The translations under genes and the position numbers were made by a program. This document shows positions 6,950-11,718 of a stretch of DNA of 11,718 nucleotides, piece after piece. Every line of letters starts with the position of its first letter. Within the stretch, counting starts at the first letter, position 1. The notes beneath the pieces are model-generated. The model had not been told where the DNA came from. It saw nothing but the letters and a program-made list of their open reading frames with translations, and did no database searches. The DNA is from Paracoccaceae bacterium (GTDB lineage Bacteria > Pseudomonadota > Alphaproteobacteria > Rhodobacterales > Rhodobacteraceae), in the NCBI GenBank assembly GCA_003512825.1, contig DOOI01000081.1, positions 1 to 11,718 of the forward strand, written 5' to 3'.

Positions 6950-8341
6950 TCAGCCAAACACGCGGGTCAATGCGCCGTCCACGGCAGAGATGATTTGGTT
7001 GATGTCATCTTTTGTGGCGATCAGCGCGGGCGAGAAGCACAGCGTGTTGTTGAGACCGGGCAGCGAGCGGTTGGTCGCGCCGATGATCACGCCTTGCTCC
7101 ATGCAGTCTTTGACCACGGCTTGCACCCGGCTTTCGTCCATGGCTTCGCGCGTGTCGCGATCTTTGACCAATTCCGCACCAAGGAACAGGCCCTTGCCGC
7201 GGGCTTGGCCGATTACCTTGTGCTTGTCCGACAGCGCGTTCAGCTGATCGAGCATATAATCGCCCATTGCGGTGCAATTGCCCAAGAGATTTTCATCTTC
7301 GATGATCCGCATATTTTCGATGGCTGCTGCGGGGCCTGCGGTGCAGCCGCCGAAGGTGGAGATGTCGCGGAAGTAGTTCATTGGGTCCGACGCGTCGTCC
7401 TTGAACATGTTGAACACCTCTTCCGTGGTCACGAGGCAGGCGATGGCCGCATAGCCAGACGCCACGCCTTTGGCCATGGTCACCATGTCGGGCTTGATGC
7501 CGTAATGCTGGTAACCAAACCATGTGCCGGTGCGGCCGACGCCGCAGACGACTTCGTCGATATGCAACAAGATGTCATATTTCTTGCAGATTTCCTGCAC
7601 CCGGTCCCAATAGCCTTTGGGGGGCACAATCACGCCGCCGCCTGCGGTAACGGGCTCAAGGCAGAGGCCGCCGACGGTGTCGGGGCCTTCGGCGAGGATC
7701 ACTTGCTCGATCTGATTGGCCGCCCATTCGCCGTAGTTGTCCAAATCGGCGCCCGGTTGTTGGAAGGCGCGGTATTCGAGGCAATGGGGAACGCGCACGA
7801 AGCCGGGCGTGAACGGCCCATACTGCGCGTTGCGCTCATCCTGACCGCCAGCCGAGAGGCAGCCGATGGTGGTGCCGTGATAGTCGCGCTCACGGTACAG
7901 AACTTTGTGCTTTTTGCCGCCATAGCGTTTGTGGGCAATTTGGCGGATCATCTTGAAGGCCTTCTCATTGGCCTCCGATCCGGAGTTGGTGTAATAGACG
8001 CGCGACAGGCCGGGCATTTTCTCGATCAGTTTTTCGGAGAAAATAGCGCCGGGGATCGAGCCTGCGGAGCCTGCGAAGTAGCACAGTTTCAGCAGCTGAT
8101 CTCGCACGGCATTGGCGATGCTTTCGCGGCCATAGCCCACGTTGACCGTCCAGACGCCACCGGAGACGGCATCGAGATGTTCTTTGCCTTTCTGGTCCCA
8201 GACACGCATGCCTTTGCCTTCGACGATGATGCGGGGATCAACCGTTTCATAGGGCTTGTGCTGTGAGAGGTGGTGCCAGACGTGGGCGCGGTCTGCGTCC
8301 ACGACGGCTTGGATGTCATTGTCGAATTTTCCGTCCATCAT
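6950..8341 (-). CDS. tpa: Taurine:pyruvate aminotransferase
   Basis: A 463-residue class III (omega) aminotransferase. It moves the amino group of taurine to pyruvate, giving sulfoacetaldehyde and L-alanine, the entry step of taurine dissimilation. Numbering from ATG 8341: the Tpa-like N-terminus DADRAHVWHHLSQHKP; SGGVWTVNVGYG (60-71); TNSGSEANEKAF (118-129); RDYHGTT (152-158); HIDEVVCGVGRTG (260-272) with the cofactor Asp262; and the Schiff-base Lys291 in TMAKGVASGY. The sequence agrees closely with what I remember of roseobacter and Bilophila Tpa, and the divergent tauABC supports it. The frame is open to ATG 8374, but GGAG stands 6 bases before ATG 8341 and the family N-terminus is MDGKFDND-like, so 8341 (or 8338) is preferred. 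A CTGGCCCTAT direct repeat about 100 bases upstream suggests TauR activation. Other beta-alanine:pyruvate-type activity is possible but less likely. Confidence 0.93.
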   Translation of the reverse strand: MMDGKFDNDIQAVVDADRAHVWHHLSQHKPYETVDPRIIVEGKGMRVWDQKGKEHLDAVSGGVWTVNVGYGRESIANAVRDQLLKLCYFAGSAGSIPGAIFSEKLIEKMPGLSRVYYTNSGSEANEKAFKMIRQIAHKRYGGKKHKVLYRERDYHGTTIGCLSAGGQDERNAQYGPFTPGFVRVPHCLEYRAFQQPGADLDNYGEWAANQIEQVILAEGPDTVGGLCLEPVTAGGGVIVPPKGYWDRVQEICKKYDILLHIDEVVCGVGRTGTWFGYQHYGIKPDMVTMAKGVASGYAAIACLVTTEEVFNMFKDDASDPMNYFRDISTFGGCTAGPAAAIENMRIIEDENLLGNCTAMGDYMLDQLNALSDKHKVIGQARGKGLFLGAELVKDRDTREAMDESRVQAVVKDCMEQGVIIGATNRSLPGLNNTLCFSPALIATKDDINQIISAVDGALTRVFG

Positions 8342-8735
8342 GGGGTGCTCCAAGTTTAGGGTGCCGCGAGGCATGCGGGAAAGCCCCGCTCGGGAACGGG
8401 GATGTCTGGAAACTATCTCATGCCGAAAGCTGTGAGAAAATAGGGCCAGCCGCTCTATGCTTATAGGGCCAGACGGTGGCGCTTGAGGTGGTGAAAACCG
8501 TGGGATGAAAGGCTAAGCCCTTCTGGGAAAGCCGAAAGTTTCTTTTAGTGATGCTGAAAAGAGTGGCTGGGCTAGGGAATATCGCAGGCATGAAGGCAGA
8601 AAAACATTGAAGGGAATCACGATTTCCCGTCCGAATAGGAAGGACTGGGTGGCATCGGGCTGCCCGTCGTTACGCAACGTGAGCACCGCGACCCGGCAAA
8701 GAGGCGCGGGCTCTGCGTCAACAGGGAGACGACAG
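8342..8735. promoter_or_regulatory. Divergent tpa/tauABC control region
   Basis: These 394 bases separate the starts of tpa and tauA and hold no credible gene; the reading frames that cross it are extensions or shadows. It contains the CTGGCCCTAT direct repeat (8440-8472). It also has a small hairpin, CCCCG/CGGGG (8384-8401), in the expected tpa leader. An inverted pair GGGAA/TTCCC (8612-8628) lies about 110 bases before tauA. On the minus strand TTTTCT and GATAGT, 17 bases apart and just downstream of the repeat, are a weak candidate promoter, as expected if an activator is needed. I see no strong promoter for tauA. Confidence 0.6.
8440..8472 (-). promoter_or_regulatory. Direct repeat CTGGCCCTAT x2, probable TauR (MocR-type) binding site
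   Basis: Read on the minus strand, CTGGCCCTAT occurs twice in the same orientation (8463-8472 and 8440-8449), start to start 23 bases apart, about two helical turns. From memory, the R. capsulatus tpa promoter has direct repeats CTGGACYTAA bound by TauR, a GntR/MocR-family activator; each copy here agrees at 8 of 10 positions. The repeat ends about 100 bases upstream of tpa and would sit just behind or over its -35 region. It could also serve tauABC in the other direction. The TauR gene itself is not in the window. Confidence 0.65.
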
Positions 8736-9737
8736 ATGAACATTCGTACAAAATTGATGTCGGCGGTCGCGAGCACCGCGATGCTTGCGGGCACTTCGGC
8801 CATGGCAATGGACGAAATCACGGTTGGCTATTTCCTCGAGTGGCCGATGCCTTTCCAAGCAGCAAAAGTAGCGGGCACTTATGACGCAGAGATGGGCGTC
8901 AAGGTGAACTGGCGTGCGTTCGACACAGGCACCGCAATGTCGGCTGCAATGGCGTCGGGCGATGTGCACCTTTCGGTAAGCCAAGGCGTGCCGCCGTTCG
9001 TGGTGGCGACGTCGGCTGGTCAGGATTTGCAGATCGTCGATGTGGCGGTGTCTTACTCGGATAACGACAACTGCGTTGTTGCGTCTGGTCTTGAGATCAC
9101 CAAGGACAATGCTGCCGAATTGGCGGGCAAGAAGGTTGCCGTGCCGTTGGGCACAGCCGCGCATTACGGTTTCCTCAAGCAGATGTCGCATTTTGGTGTG
9201 GACGTGGGCGCGATGGAAGTTGTGAACATGGCCCCGCCTGAAGGGGCTGCTGCGATTGCACAGGGTGCGGTTGATATGTTCTGCGGTTGGGGCGGTTCGC
9301 TGCGTCGTGCCAAGGAGCATGGCAATGTGCTGCTGACGGGTGCAGAGAAAGAAGAGCTTGGCATTTTGGTGTTTGACGTGACGACGGCGCCTGCGGGCTT
9401 TGCGGCGGAGAACCCCGATCTGTTGGCCAAGTTCCTCAAGGTGACAGCAGATGCCAACGCAACATGGAATGCCGGTGGTGACGCCGCCAAGGCGATGATC
9501 CCGGTCATTGCAAAAGACGCAGGCATGGATGAGCAAGGCACTGCCGATACGATGGCGACCTTCATCTTCCCGTCGGTGGAAGATCAGCTGGGTGCCAAGT
9601 GGCTTGGTGGCGGCGCGCAAGCGTTCATGCAGGGTGTGGCACAGGTGTTTGTGGATGCGGGATCGATCCCGTCCAAGCTCGACAGCTATGATGCGGCTGT
9701 GAACCTCGGCCCGCTGAAAGCGTCTAGCGGAATGTAA
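8736..9737 (+). CDS. tauA: Taurine ABC transporter, periplasmic binding protein
   Basis: A 333-residue exported solute-binding protein of the TauA/SsuA/NitT class. The signal peptide covers residues 1-24, with basic residues at 4 and 6, a hydrophobic core, and a SAMA cleavage site before MDE. The mature protein starts ITVGYFLEWPMPFQAAK, typical of taurine binders, and continues with SQGVPPFVVA (82-91) and GKKVAVPLGTAAHYGF (131-146), where the binding cleft is formed. It should capture taurine in the periplasm and deliver it to TauC. The frame is open upstream to 8607, but GGGAG seven bases before ATG 8736 and the signal peptide beginning there fix the start. It is followed by a hairpin and then tauB, 98 bases on. 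Aliphatic sulfonate binding is the alternative; the divergent tpa argues for taurine. Confidence 0.92.
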   Translation: MNIRTKLMSAVASTAMLAGTSAMAMDEITVGYFLEWPMPFQAAKVAGTYDAEMGVKVNWRAFDTGTAMSAAMASGDVHLSVSQGVPPFVVATSAGQDLQIVDVAVSYSDNDNCVVASGLEITKDNAAELAGKKVAVPLGTAAHYGFLKQMSHFGVDVGAMEVVNMAPPEGAAAIAQGAVDMFCGWGGSLRRAKEHGNVLLTGAEKEELGILVFDVTTAPAGFAAENPDLLAKFLKVTADANATWNAGGDAAKAMIPVIAKDAGMDEQGTADTMATFIFPSVEDQLGAKWLGGGAQAFMQGVAQVFVDAGSIPSKLDSYDAAVNLGPLKASSGM

Positions 9738-9744
9738 TGCAGAT

Positions 9745-9775
9745 GCGGGGGGCCTGATTGTTTGGGCCCTCCCGC
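9745..9775 (+). terminator. Intercistronic hairpin between tauA and tauB (partial terminator or mRNA stabiliser)
   Basis: GCGGGGGGCC (9745-9754) can pair with GGCCCTCCCGC (9765-9775), giving ten base pairs with a single bulged T and a loop of about 10 bases. It begins 8 bases after the tauA stop. No T-run follows, so full termination is unlikely. Such hairpins behind binding-protein genes often leave more binding protein than ATPase and permease. That role is inferred here. Confidence 0.55.
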
Positions 9776-9835
9776 TATCGATCATTTCTGAAGAGCACGA
9801 AAAGGGGGCCGGAGTGCCTCTGGTAAGGGGCGGGT

Positions 9836-10645
9836 ATGGCTTTCCTTGAGATAGATCGTTTGTCGATGCGGTTTGACCTGCCGAATGGTGCGTCAGTTCA
9901 AGCATTGAAGGACGTGAGCCTGACGTTGAAGTCGGGAGAATTGCTGAGTGTGCTGGGGCCATCGGGCTGTGGCAAGACGACGTTGCTGAACATCGTGGCG
10001 GGTTTTTTGGCGCCGACCGAGGGGCAGATCCGGCTGAATGGACAGCGGGTGATTGGGCCAGCACGGGAACGTGGGATGGTGTTTCAGCAAGGCGCGCTTT
10101 TTGAATGGATGAGCGTGCGCGACAACGTGAGCTTTGGGCCACGGATGAAGGGACAACGAGAGGCGGAATGGAAGGGCACGGTGGATCACCTGCTCAATGT
10201 CGTGGGCCTGCGCGATTTCAAGGAAAAGGCGGTTTATGAGCTGTCTGGTGGGATGCAGCAGCGCGTGGCCTTGGCGCGGTGTCTGGCCAATGATCCGGAT
10301 GTGATCTTGATGGATGAACCGCTGGGGGCGCTGGACGCGTTGACCCGCGAGAAGATGCAGGGGCTGGTGCTCAAGCTGTGGAAAGAGACGGGCAAGACGA
10401 TCATCTTGATCACCCACTCTGTCGAAGAAGCGCTGTTGCTGGGGGAGCGGTTGATTGTGATGGCACCGCGTCCGGGGCGGATACATAAGGAATATCGTTT
10501 GCCCTTTGCCGATATGGGCGTGAGCCGCGATTTGCGGAGCGTCAAGAAGGAAGCGGAGTTTGGGGAGCGCCGGGAAGAGATTCTGGGCATGATTTGGGAC
10601 ATGGAAGAAGAGATCATGGGCCGCACAGAAGGAGCTGACGCATGA
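9836..10645 (+). CDS. tauB: Taurine ABC transporter, ATP-binding protein
   Basis: A 269-residue ABC ATPase of the TauB/SsuB/NrtD class that powers taurine import from the cytoplasmic face. All nucleotide-site motifs are present: Walker A GPSGCGKT (41-48), the Q-loop in MVFQQGALFEW (81-91), signature LSGGMQQR (136-143), Walker B VILMDEP (156-162) followed by LGALDALTR, and the switch His194 in LITHSVEEA. Residues from about 225 on form a short charged tail. AAGGGG lies 5 bases before ATG 9836. Its TGA stop overlaps the tauC ATG in ATGA, a layout that usually couples translation of the two subunits. Confidence 0.94.
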   Translation: MAFLEIDRLSMRFDLPNGASVQALKDVSLTLKSGELLSVLGPSGCGKTTLLNIVAGFLAPTEGQIRLNGQRVIGPARERGMVFQQGALFEWMSVRDNVSFGPRMKGQREAEWKGTVDHLLNVVGLRDFKEKAVYELSGGMQQRVALARCLANDPDVILMDEPLGALDALTREKMQGLVLKLWKETGKTIILITHSVEEALLLGERLIVMAPRPGRIHKEYRLPFADMGVSRDLRSVKKEAEFGERREEILGMIWDMEEEIMGRTEGADA

Positions 10646-11718
10646 TCCCTTTTGCAGCTTATGTTTTCATCTTTGTGACCTCCTTCTTCATCGTCCGGGT
10701 GGGCCTGAAGAAGATGTTCGAGAAGCATGACTTCACCTCGCTCAAGACTGTGACGTTTGGTGATGAGAGCGCGGTGCGGCCGGATCGGGTGGCAAGTGTC
10801 GTGTCGATCTTGACCATTTTCGTGATCTGGGGAGCATTTACCGGCTCAAAATGGTTGCCGGTCCATATGCCCGGCCCATTTTTGGGCGATACGGAATTTA
10901 CCTATACTGTCGAAGATGGAACCGGCGCGCGCGATGAGGCGCAAGTCAAAGTGCGGGTTTTCAAGGTGGGCGATACGGTGGAAGACCGTGGAGTGGAGCC
11001 GGGCGAAGGATTTGCCAAGGATGACGTGCTCTCGGTAGGGGCGATGCGCTCTAAGTTATTGATCTGGGACGGTAATGACGACCTCAAGCGCAAAGACGGC
11101 GCAAAGGTGGTGGCAATCGAAGGTCAACCCGTTGCGCCGGGTGTCAAGGTGGATGTGGCAAACGGCACGGTGACGGTAACCGAAAAAGGCACCCTGAATT
11201 TCGCCCCGCAAAAGGGCATGCAGATGGAGGCCATCTGGCTGCCGCCGCCCGAAGCTGTTTTGGCGCGTGTGGGAGAGATCGCGCGCGAGGGCTATCAGAA
11301 CTTCACATTGTGGCAGCATCTGGGGTGGTCGCTTTACCGGGTGGTTCTGGGCTTTGTACTTGGGTCTTTGGTAGGGATTCCTTTGGGCTATGCGATGGGT
11401 CTGTCGGACTGGTTCCGGGGTTGGTTTGATCCGATTGTGGAATTCATGCGCCCTGTTCCGCCTTTGGCGCTGATCCCCTTGGTGATTATTTGGGCCGGGA
11501 TTGGAGAAAGCGGAAAGATCATTCTGCTGTTCCTTGCAGCGCTGTGGATCATGGTGATTGCCGCACGATCTGGTGTTTCGGGGGTGCGGATTTCAAAGGT
11601 CCATGCTGCCTATTCGTTGGGCGCGTCGAAGTGGCAGGTGCTGCGGCATGTGATCATTCCGAATTCGCTGCCCGATATCTTTACCGGAGCACGGGTGGCG
11701 ATGGGCGTTTGCTGGGGC
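10642..11718 (+). CDS. tauC: Taurine ABC transporter permease with extra helix and periplasmic insertion, 3' end missing
   Basis: The first 359 codons of a permease that runs off the right edge. AAGGAG lies 7 bases before ATG 10642. The core from LWQHLGWSLYRVVLGF (223-238) onward is canonical TauC: RPVPPLALIPLVIIW (270-284), then the EAA loop AAYSLGASKWQVL (322-334) that docks on TauB. The part before it is unusual. E. coli TauC has one helix, then LPPP, within about 60 residues; here LPPP is at 200-203. There is an extra hydrophobic helix at about 4-22, the expected first core helix at about 51-68, then an insertion of about 117 residues (81-197) before LPPP. The insertion has no hydrophobic segment and contains FTYTVEDGTGARDEAQVKV and NGTVTVTEKGTLNFAP, which resemble cadherin-like/tandem Ig repeats. 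With a cytoplasmic EAA loop and standard core topology, it should face the periplasm. Confidence 0.9.
   Translation, partial: MIPFAAYVFIFVTSFFIVRVGLKKMFEKHDFTSLKTVTFGDESAVRPDRVASVVSILTIFVIWGAFTGSKWLPVHMPGPFLGDTEFTYTVEDGTGARDEAQVKVRVFKVGDTVEDRGVEPGEGFAKDDVLSVGAMRSKLLIWDGNDDLKRKDGAKVVAIEGQPVAPGVKVDVANGTVTVTEKGTLNFAPQKGMQMEAIWLPPPEAVLARVGEIAREGYQNFTLWQHLGWSLYRVVLGFVLGSLVGIPLGYAMGLSDWFRGWFDPIVEFMRPVPPLALIPLVIIWAGIGESGKIILLFLAALWIMVIAARSGVSGVRISKVHAAYSLGASKWQVLRHVIIPNSLPDIFTGARVAMGVCWG

Noticed and set aside
6353..8266. A 637-codon open frame on the plus strand, antisense to tpa and nadD
   Set aside because: It lies wholly opposite two clearly conserved genes, its protein is His/Ala/Gly-rich with no domain pattern, and long antisense frames are common opposite GC-rich genes.
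8607..8735. Upstream in-frame extension of tauA
   Set aside because: The added residues do not look like a signal peptide; a good signal peptide and GGGAG ribosome site begin at 8736.
8718..10142. A 474-codon frame on the minus strand, antisense to tauA and tauB
   Set aside because: Arg/His/Ser-rich translation with no motifs, fully covered by tauA and the Walker A and Q-loop region of tauB.

Overview
The window looks like a chromosomal segment of an alphaproteobacterium of the Rhodobacterales (Roseobacter group). The reasons are moderately GC-rich coding sequence, the close resemblance of the taurine genes to roseobacter/Paracoccus-type Tpa and TauABC, a roseobacter-style GabD, and a NadD-DacB gene pair. 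Placement is from remembered family features, not from a search. No rRNA, tRNA, insertion sequence, prophage or CRISPR array was seen.

Layout. Bases 1-303 hold the 3' end of a phenylacetate-CoA-ligase-type AMP-forming enzyme. It converges on an arylformamidase-like alpha/beta hydrolase (316-1119, minus). That gene is divergent from gabD, succinate-semialdehyde dehydrogenase (1210-2688, plus). A bidirectional terminator (2711-2739) separates gabD from a fold-type I PLP aminotransferase (2759-3964, minus). Next comes a cell-wall pair: a very small secreted L,D-transpeptidase (4138-4566, plus) and a PBP4-type DacB with a twin-arginine signal (4563-6059, minus). These two converge so tightly that their TAG stop codons share one CTAG. 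Upstream of dacB on the same strand is nadD (6128-6727), and further upstream a 16-bp perfect palindrome.

The right half is a taurine locus. tpa (taurine:pyruvate aminotransferase, 6950-8341, minus) is divergent from tauA-tauB-tauC (8736 to beyond the right edge, plus), with a control region of about 390 bp between them. TauABC would import taurine, and Tpa would convert it to sulfoacetaldehyde and alanine. The usual next enzymes, sulfoacetaldehyde acetyltransferase (Xsc) and phosphotransacetylase (Pta), and the MocR-type regulator TauR, are not in the window. The control region does carry two direct copies of CTGGCCCTAT (minus strand), close to the published TauR site of Rhodobacter capsulatus.

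The most unusual item is TauC. Its permease core is canonical, but it has an extra N-terminal membrane helix. It also has an insertion of about 117 residues between the first core helix and the LPPP loop, predicted to lie in the periplasm. The insertion reads like exactly one period of a cadherin-like/tandem Ig repeat in circularly permuted order. I found no wholly new multi-gene system; this permease architecture is the best candidate for something undescribed.
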